Positions 1 through 9,550 are shown, counted from the first letter of the stretch. The stretch: DNA of 16,908 bases from Ignavibacteria bacterium (GCA_016710985.1 JADJTX010000011.1:1-16908); one strand, 5' to 3'. Made by a program: numbers and translations. Notes: generated by a model not told the origin, from the letters alone.

Positions 1-1012
1 GATACAGTCTATGTTTCCGTCATTATTAAAATCACCCACAGAGATTAGCAAAGAAACAGGCCGAAGTCGGAAACTATCGGTCCGATCTGCGCCTCTGTCA
101 TTCTTTCATAGGTTCCGTTATTGTTTCTGCAAAGATTGTTTAAACACTGTTAGCATAATTTGTGAAGAAGCCATCGAGGTCTCCGTCATTATCATAATCA
201 TTACATTCCCATACCTGACCGTCAACAAGTCAATGGATTGATAGTGGCGGAAGATCGAGCCTTACCAGTGTTGCAGTACCTGTTTCTTTAAGCATATTTT
301 TATAAAGATTATCCAAAGCCGTGCTTCCACCGGGACCTGTCCCTATGAAAAGATCCATGTCTCCGTCCTGATCAAAATCATTCCAGGTCGGAATGGTAAA
401 CGGAGCTAAAGTATCTGTCAATCCCGGCATTTTGATTCTTGTAAAACTTCCGTCACCGTTGTTGTGATATAATCTGTTCGGGTGATTTACAACTCCGAAA
501 TTATTTGCAGCGGCTATCACAAGGTCAGTGTATCCGTCATTATCGTAATCCCCCCAGGCGCATCCCCAGCCTGTATTATATGCTGAATCGCCGATGTCGC
601 CAGGAAGTTATTTTTGTAAAGAACCGTCACCATTGTTTTTATATAAAATGAATTTGATGCCACGGTTGATGTTACCCAGCAGTCAATAAAGCCGTCGTTA
701 TCGTAATCAGCCCAGGTATTGCTAGATTGCCTGTTTGATTTTGCAGACCTGTACCAGTCTGAGTAAAATTACCGCCTCCGAGATTTTGAAATCGCTTTCC
801 TGTTTGCAAACAGATCGAGCTTTCCGTCATTATCAACATCCACCCAGCTGGATCCGAAATAACTTCCTGAGAATACATCTGTGACAATGGGTTTGCCGTA
901 TCTGTGATCTTTACAAAGTGCTGACTGAATGAATCTGATGGAAATAAAATTATTAATAAGAAAGTAAAAATAATTTTCAAGGAGGGTTGAAAATTAAATT
1001 TAACAGTGTCAT
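1..1012 (-). CDS. Secreted FG-GAP/VCBS-repeat beta-propeller protein (partial, frameshifted)
   Basis: The protein begins at an ATG (1012-1010) behind a good Shine-Dalgarno site and runs off the left edge. After a frame break near 980-990 the N-terminus is a typical export signal: a hydrophobic stretch (FTFLLIILF) ending in SFSQ. Downstream, in alternating frames, come repeated calcium-binding-like blades of FG-GAP/VCBS type: DFDQDGDMDLFIGTG near 330-375, DYDNDGDLDGFF near 165-205 and GDFNNDGNIDCI at 1-35. Each blade is linked to text like NRLYHNNGDGSFTRI, a common pattern in secreted FG-GAP proteins of the ASPIC/UnbV kind. These families are extracellular propellers of mostly unknown ligand. 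At least four frame breaks occur in 1 kb (near 985, 600-670, 235 and 150), so the exact sequence is unreliable. The family assignment is firm; substrate and role cannot be read from the sequence. Confidence 0.8.
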
Positions 1013-1017
1013 GATTT

Positions 1018-1047
1018 CTCCTTTTGTTTTTAGTTGTTACAAAACTA
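1018..1047 (-). promoter_or_regulatory. Ribosome binding site and candidate TAnnTTTG promoter box of the FG-GAP gene
   Basis: Read on the minus strand, AAGGAG lies 5 nt before the ATG at 1012, a strong ribosome binding site that fixes this start. About 17 nt further upstream is TAGTTTTG (1047-1040), a perfect match to the Bacteroidota -7 consensus TAnnTTTG. I do not see a convincing -33 TTG at the usual spacing. The ribosome site is seen directly; the promoter is an inference. Confidence 0.5.
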
Positions 1048-1110
1048 CGAAAGGGATATCACTAATGACATCTCACAAGTATATGGTTTTCTTTAGTGCG
1101 AAGTGATTAG

Positions 1111-1371
1111 AGTGTGTGGAGTGTATAAAGTGTATAGAGTGTGTAAGTCTGCAGTATTGAGAATGTGTTGAGTTAAAAGCATAAGTGAAGAAATGAAGTT
1201 TACGTTGGCTTCAATTATACAAATTTTGATTTTGATATTAGTGAATGTTCTTCCATTGATAAAGACCGGATTAAACAAAGTTTCATACACACTCAACACA
1301 CTAAACACACTCTATACACTCAACACACTAAACACACTCTATACACTCTATACACTCTATACACACACTCA
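1111..1371. repeat. Inverted pair of 9-bp degenerate tandem repeats between divergent genes
   Basis: The left arm (1111-1146) is GT-rich with units such as GAGTGTATA. The right arm (1285-1371) is a clean 9-bp array built from AACACACTA, AACACACTC and TATACACTC, about nine copies. The two arms are complementary and could form a long imperfect hairpin around a spacer of about 140 bp. The rest of the gap between the divergent FG-GAP and Asp-box genes (1048-1110 and 1372-1428) shows nothing else clear. The repeat encodes YTL/NTL tripeptides in one frame, which I take as chance. Confidence 0.8.
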
Positions 1372-1428
1372 TTTATACATTTTTTATGGCAACCTTCTTC
1401 TCTATTATGTAATGAAACCCTCACCATT

Positions 1429-4356
1429 ATGAACACCTCACTTTATATAAACTCTATCCATTGCTTCTGACTTTCGTTCCTCTCTCATGCGACTGTAATC
1501 AGGCATCAACAGACATCCGTATGAATATCAGCTTGATATCTCTGAAGGAGGGGAAGGATTGTTTCAATTTCAAAGAGTCCTGCAAAGACAATGACATACT
1601 CCCAGCGCCCGAATCAGAAGGATTATTCATTTCAAGAACTTACGGGGAAAGTCATGGGAACATCTTAATTTACCTGTATTTGAAATGGTTGATGCAAAAT
1701 TTTTTCAAGACAGATCCCAATGTTATGATTGACACTGTGAAAAGATTTAAAAGTTAACAATGGGGAGGGTACCGGAAGTAATGACGCGGGAAAATCCTGG
1801 GAGCAAACCACCTCATCCGAGTACACCGGTATAGGTGCGCAAAGGAATCGGACGGATTTGCAATTGCAATTGAACCGGGACTCAGGAAAGTTTTGTGGTA
1901 ATGCTGAAAATGGAGTTGCAATGAGTAATGACAATGGTATAACCTGGACATTTTAATACTCTTACAGGCGGTATGTTTGGTTTTCCAAGAAGAGTATATT
2001 CAATACTTGCACCCGGAGGCGGTTATGTATTAGCGACAACAGAAACCGGAGTTTATAAAACTACTGACGGAGGTCTTAGCTGGAAAAAACATTTTCAAAT
2101 TCAAAGTTAAATCAAACAAGATTTACTTTGTCCCTCACCTTCAAATAAGCAAAACGTTTTCTTTGCTACGAATGATTATAAAATTTATTATTCATATGAT
2201 TTCGGAAGCAACTGAAAGAAATAAATTCTCCGGGAGGAAGCGGCAGGAGCCATTTATAAGATGCACACCTTCCCGGTATTTGTTTTCGGGAACTGGGTAA
2301 ACGTAATTTATTTATATTACGGAGCGGGTGTTGATCTGTATAGAAAGATTCCCGCCGGATGCCGAGCGCCCGGATATTTTTTTGAAACGGATGGGACAGG
2401 CTTGAAGTAACCCATTCGATCCGTCCGATATGAATCTTTATAACGACAAAACCACTGCCTTTCCGGCGACGGTGGACTTTTAATTCGAATGATGATGGCA
2501 GAACATTTCCATTTGTAGGCAGGTAATCACTGATTGAAATGCCTTAGATTGATTAGTGAGACTCTCAAACTGAATTTCGACGATGAGAAAAGAGACCTTG
2601 TTTATTTCGGGACACAGGATAATTATCTCCGGTGGTCGGGGAGACGGCGGTAAAATCTGGTCTGCGTGGGAAACGAAGGTCACGGCATTGAAAACCAAAA
2701 AGACAGGCAATTGGCAAGAAGGCTAAACTTAACTGACCTTTGCTGACAATGGCGCAGGAAAAATTATTCATCTGATTACGGATTTCAGAATGTAGCTGAA
2801 TGGAATCATCCTTCACCTAAACTATAAGCGATCCAATGTTAATTGTTGAAAGGATATTTTAGATCCCGGAACCGAGGAAAGATTTATTGAATTACTAATG
2901 AGCAACCGACACTAATCCTCTCACAAATTTCAATAACACTTATGATTGCCACAACGTGGCAGTTCAAAGGAAGTATGAATTTTAACGCTTCTTCAAACAA
3001 TTCTCAGGTATCATCATCTTCCGGCAGTCCGGTGGTTTATCAATCCATCAGCCCGACCAAACTACACCTCCAGGGCTGGGGAAAGATCGGTCTTGTAAGA
3101 ATGTCTAATTTAAATCAGGTTGGTAACGGATTACTTGAGCGCGCTGATCTCAATGGATTCGGAAGCCTTGGAATATTCCCAACTATGTTCAAATGGTATA
3201 ATGTCCTGGGAGTCAATCCGAATAATTCCAATCATGTTATTATTGCAGACGTTGCCAACAGTAAAATTAAAGTTACATGGGATGGAGGAAAAAACTGGTT
3301 TGATGATGATGAGATCACTGAACTTGTTACTGCTTACGGAACTTATAAATTTTATGCGATTGTAGATTGCTGTCCGAAGATTATAGTTACCTGTATCCCT
3401 TTAACCCCGCCGATCCGAATCAGATAGCTATCGGAACAAGAGAGAACGGATTGTTCATGAGCTGGGATAAAGGAGAAAGCTGGTTTCCCGTAAATGATAC
3501 AAAGAGAATAACAAATCCTTTCCAGGATATTTTTTATTTTGATAATTTTTACTGTGGTATCTACTTACCGGAAGAGGACTCTGGAAATTCACCCCTGTCA
3601 AAGGGAGAGGCCGCCAAGACCATTTGGAAGACTCAAAGGATCTTATATATTTGAACTCAATAAAAATTCTGCAAAACGGCTTGAAGCAAATTTTTCTGAT
3701 TCGGAGATAAATCATGATTCAAAGATAGTAATGTTTAATGACAAATTGTTTAAAATTGATTTGAAATATCTGAGGTCAAACAGATTTAAACAACTAAAAT
3801 AAACAATATAACTGTGTGGGATCTGAATCAGCAATTTATAAAGAATGCAGAATTACATTGATATAACTTTCCCCGAAACATCAGACAGAGAGAATCCGAG
3901 TTTGACGCTATTCAAATTCGCGGAATTATTGTTAATCCAAATAACGAAGCTGCACAATTAATTTTAAGCGAGGAACCATACAAGCTCTTTACTGCAGATC
4001 AACTATTGGTAAAGGAACTGAAGGAACCCTACATCGAACTTAGAAATGAAGAAGGTACATATACTCCATCAGTTTACCTAAACAAAACATACAAGTTAAA
4101 GGGGTATAACTTTTCTCCTTCACGTAGCACTAATGATTTTGTCAGGGTGTATATTAATGATTCTTTAATGTATAATGTAAGCGTATTTAAAAATGGAACA
4201 TTTGAACAGGAAATCTTTCCTTCGCGCATAATTGACAGCGACAGGTTTCAAATTGATGTTGAAGGGATTTATAATTCAGAAATTGTCAGAAGGACTTTGC
4301 TGATTCAGGTATTGAGAAATGGGGATGAGTTTGAGCCGTTGGATGCGAGACGGTAA
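1429..4356 (+). CDS. Exported Asp-box (BNR-repeat) beta-propeller protein, heavily frameshifted
   Basis: A protein of about 970 residues is spread over many short frames that continue one another. Asp-box motifs (SxDxGxxW) mark it as a BNR/sortilin-like propeller: YGKSW near 1645, SNDAGKSW near 1780, SNDNGITW near 1925, TTDGGLSW near 2065, SGDGGKIW near 2635, TWDGGKNW near 3280 and SWDKGESW near 3465. The last clear frame, open from about 3900, ends in a non-propeller C-terminal domain with phrases such as GIIVNPNNEAAQLILSEE and YLNKTYKLKGYNF, with its stop at 4354-4356. No T9SS tail is seen. The N-terminus is uncertain: the ATG at 1429 (or 1412) followed by a frame break gives a hydrophobic LYPLLLTFVPLSC, which resembles a lipoprotein signal with Cys as the anchor residue. 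I count at least ten frame breaks. Decay is possible, but the same defect in enolase suggests sequence error. Ligand unknown. Confidence 0.65.
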
Positions 4357-4359
4357 TAA

Positions 4360-4512
4360 AGTGTATAAAGTGTATGGAGTGTATGAGTCTATTGAGTTCA
4401 TTGAGTTCATTGAGTTCATTGGGTTCGTTGAATTCGTTGAGTTCATTGAGTTCATTTGAGTTCGTTGAGTTCATTGAGTTCACTTGAGTTCAGTTGAGTT
4501 CGTTGAGTTCAG
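4360..4512. repeat. 9-bp tandem repeat array (GAGTTCATT type) after the Asp-box gene
   Basis: Directly after the stop of the Asp-box gene come three GT-rich units (GTGTATAAA, GTGTATGGA, GTGTATGAG). Then follow about thirteen copies of a 9-bp unit GAGTTCATT, with variants GAGTTCGTT, GGGTTCGTT, GAGTTCACTT and GAGTTCAGTT, from 4391. On the minus strand this reads as Asn-Glu-Leu tripeptides, which I regard as accidental. Confidence 0.85.
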
Positions 4513-4525
4513 CTGACTCCAGCAC

Positions 4526-4663
4526 TGTCACACACTCCACACACCTCCACACCTCCAACACACCCCACACACACTCACACACTCCACACACTCACCCCAC
4601 ACTCAACACACTCACACACTACACTCACACACTCAACACACTCTCCAACACACTCAACACACT
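4526..4663. repeat. AC-rich degenerate repeat, complementary partner of the preceding array
   Basis: A run of CACACTCCA, CACACTCAA and similar units of about 9 bp fills the gap up to the stop codon of the response regulator at 4662. Its strand bias (C/A) is opposite to the G/T bias of 4360-4512, so the pair can fold back on itself between two convergent genes. It may act as a bidirectional transcription end, but no classical stem plus T-run is present. Confidence 0.75.
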
Positions 4664-5285
4664 AATTAACTATGGTTCTCTCCTTCAGCGCTTTAGCCAC
4701 TGCTTCAGACTTTGAATGAACGTGAAGCTTGTAATAAATATTTTTTATATGATGCCTGACTGTCCCTACACTAATGAAAAAAGTTTGTATGCGATTTCTT
4801 TATACGAGTCACCGTTACAGAGTAAGTTCAATACATCGTGTTCTCTGTCGGTCAGTACAGAATCAGATTTTTTCTGAAAAGAAGAAACGACAAGCTTTGC
4901 TATCTTGTAAGACATAGGCTCCGCCGCCGCAGATCTCCGTGATGGAATCAAGAATTTTCTCTTCTGATGTGCTTTTATCAAGATATCCGCATGCGCCTGC
5001 GCTTAATGCTTTGAATACAAGAGAAAGATCTTCGTGAACAGTCAGCATTATTATATCAATTTTCGGATAACGGTCTTTAATTATCTTTACCCCTTCAATT
5101 CCGGTCATCCCGGGAAGCTCAATATCCATTAGCATTACAGACGGTTTCTTTTTTTTCAGATCTTCAATGGCTGATTCACAGTCAGGATAAGATCCGATAC
5201 ATTCAAATCCATCAGCTTCGTTAAGCATGTCTTTCAACGCTTCTCTTATGAGCTTGTCATCTTCGACTATTGAGACAGTTATCAT
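4662..5285 (-). CDS. NarL/FixJ-family response regulator (receiver + LuxR-type HTH), two frameshifts
   Basis: This is the output partner of the adjacent histidine kinase. The receiver domain (residues 1-120) carries the acidic pair VEDD, the phospho-acceptor Asp in MLMDIELPGM (about residue 54), the Thr of MLTVHED and the Lys of YLDKSTSEEK. After a frame break at about 4917-4925 (GGC/GCC repeat) it resumes with GGAEPMSYKIAKLVV and the LuxR-type DNA-binding domain LTDREHDVLNLLCNGDSYKE. After a second break in an A-run at about 4785-4790 the recognition part follows: SVGTVRHHIKNIYYKLHVHS and KSEAVAKALKER, with a TAG stop at 4664-4662. Total is about 207 residues, normal for the family. It starts at 5285, 180 bp after the kinase stop, probably in one operon. 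Targets are unknown. Confidence 0.92.
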
Positions 5286-5357
5286 TGAGTATTAAGTATT
5301 GGTATTGAGTATGTGTTGAGTATTGTGTATTGAGTATTGTGTAGTGAGTATTGTGCA
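5286..5357. repeat. Heptamer-based degenerate repeat just upstream of the response regulator
   Basis: Units of 7 or 14 bp such as TGAGTATTGTGTAT and TGAGTATTGTGTAG repeat about five times with drift, ending directly at the response regulator start codon. The repeat therefore occupies the space where its ribosome binding site would be. Confidence 0.75.
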
Positions 5358-5400
5358 TTTGTTTCACTATAAATAAAATTAACTCAAAATTCTAAAATAT

Positions 5401-5439
5401 CTCTGTGTATCTTTGTGTTCTCTGCGTCACTGTGGTAAA
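5401..5439. repeat. CTCTGTG-type repeat arm (single copy, no partner)
   Basis: The stretch starts CTCTGTGTATCTTTGTGTTC and ends CACTGTGGTAAA. It is clearly related to the arms at 12801-12838 and 15422-15462, but here without a complementary arm nearby. It lies between the histidine kinase stop and the response regulator start. Confidence 0.75.
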
Positions 5440-5464
5440 CTAAAAATACCAGGTGGAAATTAAT

Positions 5465-8400
5465 TTACACTGAGATCAAATCCGGAATGTGTGCTTTAAG
5501 TTTTATGACCGTTCCTTTATTGTCTTCTGATGTTATGTTGACGTTTACATCTATCTGTTTTGCGCGCGAAAAAATATTCTTCAGCCCGTATCCTTTCGGA
5601 CAATTATTTAAATCGAATCCTTTCCCGTCGTCACTGAGAATTATTTCGACATCCTCATCATACATCTGAAATGTCAGACGGACATTTGCACATCTTGAAT
5701 ATTTCAAAATGTTATTCATTCCTTCTTTGAAGATATATATCAGATGACGCTTACAGTTCATTGATAAGTTAATTTCTTTGTATTTAACATTGATACCGTC
5801 TGAAGTAAAATTAATACCGGTGTTCTCAAACAGCTCATTCCCGAAATCCCTTAACCTTACCGTAAAATCATACAATGTATCTTCCTTTGGATTCATTGCC
5901 CATATCAGATCCTTGGCTCCGCTCTGCAGGCTGTTGGATGTTTCTACAATGCTGTTGAGATCTTCCGTTAATCCGTTTGCAGTCGGACGGAGCTTTTTGT
6001 TAATGCGCCTGCTGTATAAGGAAATTCGTGTAAGCTTATGACCGAGTTCATCGTGATAGTCTCTCGATGCCTGTTCCCTCATCATCTCTCTTTCATTCTC
6101 CTTGATCTTTTCCAGCTCTATCAGATTTTTTACTTTCTGTCTTACCCTGTAATTCTGAATCAGGACTATCCCTCCGGCGGCAGTACAGATAAGTATTCCG
6201 TAGAACCACCATGTCTTCCAGAAAGGCGGTGTGATCGTTATGTTCAGTGACGCTTCCTTACTGCTCCACACTCCGTCTGAGTTTGTTCCTTTAACTTTAA
6301 AAACATATTTCCCCGGATTGAGATTAGTATATATGGCTTCATTTTTATTTTCACTGTAATTCCAGTCTTCATCAAAACCTTCGAGCCTGTAAGCAAATTT
6401 GTTCTTCTGGGGATTTGTAAAATCAGCTGAAGAATATCCGATATTAATAATGTTATCCTTATAACTTAATTCAATTTCGTTCTTTGCCGATATATCGATC
6501 TCCTTTTTACTGTTATCATTGTATTTAACTAATGAAGTAAGGATCACAGATGGAGTGAATTTACTTTCCTTCATTTCAGAAGGATTAAAATAATTAACTC
6601 CGTTTATGTTTCCGAAATAAATTTCTCCTTTGCTGTTTTTATAATAAGAGCCGGTATTGAACATGTTACTCACGAGACCGTCGTATGAATCATAATTTTT
6701 AAATTCCTTATCCTTTACTGAAAATCTGGAAATTCCTTTGAAAGTGCTTATCCACAAATGTCCGTCATTGCCTGATTCAAGACCTGCAATGACACCGTTA
6801 GGCAAACCGTCGCTTTCAGTGAAATGAAAAAATGTTTCCGAATTCCTGTCAAAGATATTCAGACCTCCGCCTGTTCCGATCCAGAAATTATTATTTGAAT
6901 CTTCACAAAAAGAAAATACATAATTGTTGCTTATGCTTTTGGGATTGTCCGGATCCTGTTTAAAGTGCGTGAACTTTCCGGAATTCCGGTCCATCTTATT
7001 TAATCCCGAGAATGTTCCAACCCATAATTCACTATTAATATCTTCATAAACTGAAAGGATAGTGTTTTCACTTAAGCTGTTTGTGTCATCCGCCGAGTGT
7101 ATGTAGTGAACAAAGCTTTTTCTGTTTTTATCAAATTTATTCAAACCCCTGTCTGTGCCGATCCACAAAGTGCCTCCCTGTCAAACAGAATTTTCAGAAC
7201 ATTACTGCTGCTCAGGGAAGATTCATTTCCGGGTTCATTAAGATATTTGACAAACTCTGTTGAGTTTTTTTTCAGCAGATTCAACCCGTTCTCAGTTCCG
7301 ATCCAGAGATTACCTTCAAAATCTTCAGCGATTGAATTCACATGATTATTGCTTAAGCTTTTCGGATTATTCTCTTCATTTACATAAGCAGTAAAACTTT
7401 TTCCTTTATCCGGGGACATTTGTAATCCGTTCTTCGAGGTGCCAGCCCAAAATCTTCCTGACTTGTCTTCATATATGCAGGTTACATCTTTCTCTGTTAA
7501 GAAACTTTCAAACTTATTATTTGTGTAGCTTAGCCTGTAAAGTCCGTCGTTATAAGAGCTTGCCCAGATCACGCCTGATAGATCTTTTTTAAATGCAAGA
7601 ACTGCTTCTTTCTTTTCTTTGTCTTCAGGATAAATATCATATTTTGTAAATTCACCTTTTACTTTATCAAATCTGTCCAGACCGTTTTGTGTCCCGACTA
7701 AAAGAAATCCCGGAATGTCTTCATCTACGGAAAAGACAAAATCACTGCTCAGACTGAATTTGACGGTTGAATCATTTTTATATCTTAAAAATTCACCTGT
7801 CGCTTTATTCATTTTATTTAATCCGCCGCCGCCTGTGCCAATCCATAATTCACCGTCACTGTCTTCCAAAAATTGAAAGGACGGCATTGTGCCCCGGACT
7901 TTTATTATTTAAAGAATCATGTTTGTAATTAATGAATGTCTCGTTTTCAGGATCGAACTTATTCAATCCCGCACCGGCAGTCCCGATCCATAAAACCCCT
8001 TCTTTATCTTCAGCAAGACTGCGTATGACATTCCCGCTAATGCTCCCTGCTTTAGCTGTATCTCTTTTATAAACTGTAAATGTATTCTTTCCCGGATCGA
8101 GTTTGTTCAATCCTCCTCCCTGCGTACCAAACCACATCGAACCTTTCCTGTCCTGTATAATTGTCCACACGGTATTATTGCTGAGAGAATTAGGATCACC
8201 GGGATCGTGCAGGTATCTCGTGAACTTACCCGTTGACCGGTCATATTTATTCAAGCCTCCGTTATATGTTCCGAACCAAAGGCATCCGCTTTTGTCTTCA
8301 CAGATCGAAATTATGTCATCATTGGATAACGAGTTGGAATCATTCGGATCATTTCGGTATGTTTTATAATTCACGCCGTCATATCTTACCAGCCCGAACA

Positions 8401-8566
8401 TTGTCCCGAACCAGACAAAACCTTTGCTGTCCTGATATATGCTGAATATTAAATTATTGGCAACACCGTTTTCAAGTGATATGTGTTCGGCTTTGAGATT
8501 TTCATTTTGTGAAAATGAAACGCCGCTCAAATTCATTAAAAGAAAAACAATGATCAGAGTTTTCAT
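5465..8566 (-). CDS. Two-component histidine kinase with double seven-bladed sensor propeller (Reg_prop, Y_Y_Y, HisKA_3, HATPase_c)
   Basis: A protein of about 1033 residues in three frames, broken near 7172-7180 and 7875-7890, where each next frame continues the same repeat. The N-terminus is a signal peptide ending in VSFSQ. Then come fourteen sensor repeats of the form EDxxGxLWFGTxxGGLNKFD (about residues 25-600), enough for two seven-bladed propellers in the periplasm. A Y_Y_Y domain follows (LEGFDEDWNYSENKNE, GKYVFKVKGTNSDGVWS, about 725-775), then one membrane helix (WWFYGILICTAAGGIVLIQ, about 785-805), a coiled linker, and a HisKA_3 dimerisation segment with the phospho-acceptor His in SRDYHDELGHKLT. 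The C-terminal ATPase domain shows the N-box (EGMNNILKYS), DDGKGFD and GYGLKN. Kinases of this architecture usually sense polymers or breakdown products at the cell surface. The paired regulator lies just downstream. The ligand cannot be read here. Confidence 0.93.
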
Positions 8567-8582
8567 AATATTTATTTATGTC

Positions 8583-8613
8583 TAAAGTTAGGAATAACAG
8601 GTTTTTAATTCAA
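8583..8613 (-). promoter_or_regulatory. Candidate promoter of the histidine kinase operon
   Basis: On the minus strand TTG (8613-8611) is followed after about 20 nt by TAACTTTA (8590-8583), one mismatch from the Bacteroidota -7 box TAnnTTTG. This would start transcription about 10 nt before the kinase ATG. Short motifs in AT-rich DNA occur by chance, so this is tentative. Confidence 0.3.
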
Positions 8614-8672
8614 TCTCATATATATGAGATACGAGATTTGAGATATGAGATATGAGTTGTGAGGTATGAGAG
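8613..8672. repeat. 18-bp perfect palindrome running into a heptamer tandem array
   Basis: ATCTCATATATATGAGAT (8613-8630) is a perfect palindrome. Its right half is the first of seven near-perfect 7-bp units: GAGATAC, GAGATTT, GAGATAT, GAGATAT, GAGTTGT, GAGGTAT, GAGAGCT (8626-8672 plus two bases). It lies upstream of the kinase promoter candidate and could be an operator or simply a repeat. Confidence 0.75.
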
Positions 8673-8684
8673 CTTTAACCTTCC

Positions 8685-8842
8685 CGTTCCCGATCTCCCC
8701 GGATTGTCCGAAAACGACTAAGTTTGGTTTGCCTCAAAGACTCAAAGGCTCAAAGGATTTTGTTTTGATAGTTTTTTAACTTTGAGTCTTCGAGACTTTG
8801 AGGCAATTTCATGTTTTCAGACAGTCTGACCGGTTGGGAACG
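8685..8842. repeat. Large nested palindromic element with octamer-repeat arms
   Basis: The inner arms 8729-8756 (TTGCCTCAAAGACTCAAAGG plus CTCAAAGG) and 8780-8806 match as reverse complements at 24 of 27 positions, and consist of CTCAAAGA/G octamers. Outer arms also match imperfectly: CGTTCCC (8685-8691) with GGGAACG (8836-8842), and TTGTCCGAAAAC (8704-8715) with GTTTTCAGACAG (8813-8824). Together they could fold as one hairpin of about 158 nt. No coding capacity. Likely a mobile or duplicated palindromic repeat. Confidence 0.75.
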
Positions 8843-9218
8843 CATAGTAGCAATAAATTAAGAACTATTAGTCAGTGCACAGTAAGTCCCGGATTCTTTA
8901 CTTTTCCCCTGCACTGAAATTACAGTACGTTGTATAAGTTGTGCAAAACTCCATGGAATATATTCAGATCATTGATCTGTGCATACACAAGGTTTTAAAG
9001 AAACGAAGCGCAGATGAATTAAAATTACATACCAAAATTACTGTCAGATATATTTCTGTCCTGAAATATTTTACGGCAATGAATAAAAGAGTTTTAGTCT
9101 TCTTCAGCAGTCAGGACTATCTTAAACTATGTCGCAGGTATCTTGTACTTTTACAATTGTAGGTAACAGAGGATCCTACATATGAGCTATTTAGATATGC
9201 ATCTGCGTTACATAAAAG
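8843..9218. other. Intergenic stretch with no supported gene
   Basis: One open frame of 73 codons (8941-9162, plus strand) is present, without a ribosome binding site, promoter or recognisable motif. I do not call it a gene. No repeats, RNA genes or terminators were seen in this stretch. Confidence 0.5.
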
Positions 9219-9550
9219 TTTCCCTGTGATACTTAGTGGTTTCGCGGTGGTATTGAGTGAATTACCTGAGGCTCTCAGTGGCTTCCCTGTTGTACTGAGA
9301 GGTTTCGCTGAGGTACTTAGCAATTACCCTGTGGTACATAGTGGTTTTCCTTTTGCACCCGGTGGTTCCCTGAAGAGTTCAGTGTTTTCCCTGAGTAACT
9401 CAGTGGTTTCCCTGTGTTACTTAGTGGTTTCGCTATGGTACTCAGTGGTTTCCCTGAGGAGATCAGTATATCCCTGAGTAGCTCAGTGGTTTCCCCGTGG
9501 AGTTCAGTGATTACCCTGTGGTTCACAGTGGTCTCCCTGTCGAGAACAGG
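9219..9550. repeat. 21-bp tandem repeat array of about 16 units, each a potential mini-hairpin
   Basis: The consensus unit is approximately TTTCCCTGTGGTACTCAGTG plus G, repeated from 9219 to 9550. Most spacings are exactly 21 bp, with 19-, 20- and 22-bp exceptions near 9366-9406 and 9449-9468. Within units the pattern CTGnn-nnn-nnCAG recurs, and the nn pairs change together: CTGAG/CTCAG (9266-9278, 9391-9403, 9474-9486), CTGAA/TTCAG (9370-9382) and CTGTG/CACAG (9516-9528). Several frames on both strands stay partly open and give heptapeptides such as GKPLSTT or FPVVLSG. The non-multiple-of-three spacings and absence of start signals argue against a protein, though indel errors in this sequence weaken that argument. 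Confidence 0.88.

Noticed and set aside
1285..1371. Possible CRISPR array
   Set aside because: Units are 9 bp and contiguous, with no unique spacers and no cas genes in the window.
1429..4356. Calling the Asp-box gene a pseudogene
   Set aside because: Frame breaks are as common in enolase and PhoH, so they cannot be used as evidence of decay without better sequence.
4286..4483. Minus-strand open frame rich in Asn-Glu-Leu repeats
   Set aside because: It is the 9-bp GAGTTCATT array read as tripeptides and overlaps the end of the Asp-box gene on the other strand.
7097..7345. Plus-strand open frames inside the histidine kinase
   Set aside because: Shadows of the kinase coding sequence, generated by its repeated propeller motif; no independent support.
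8941..9162. 73-codon open frame on the plus strand in the repeat island
   Set aside because: No ribosome binding site, no recognisable domain, no conserved neighbour, and it sits among non-coding repeats. Length is within chance for AT-rich DNA.
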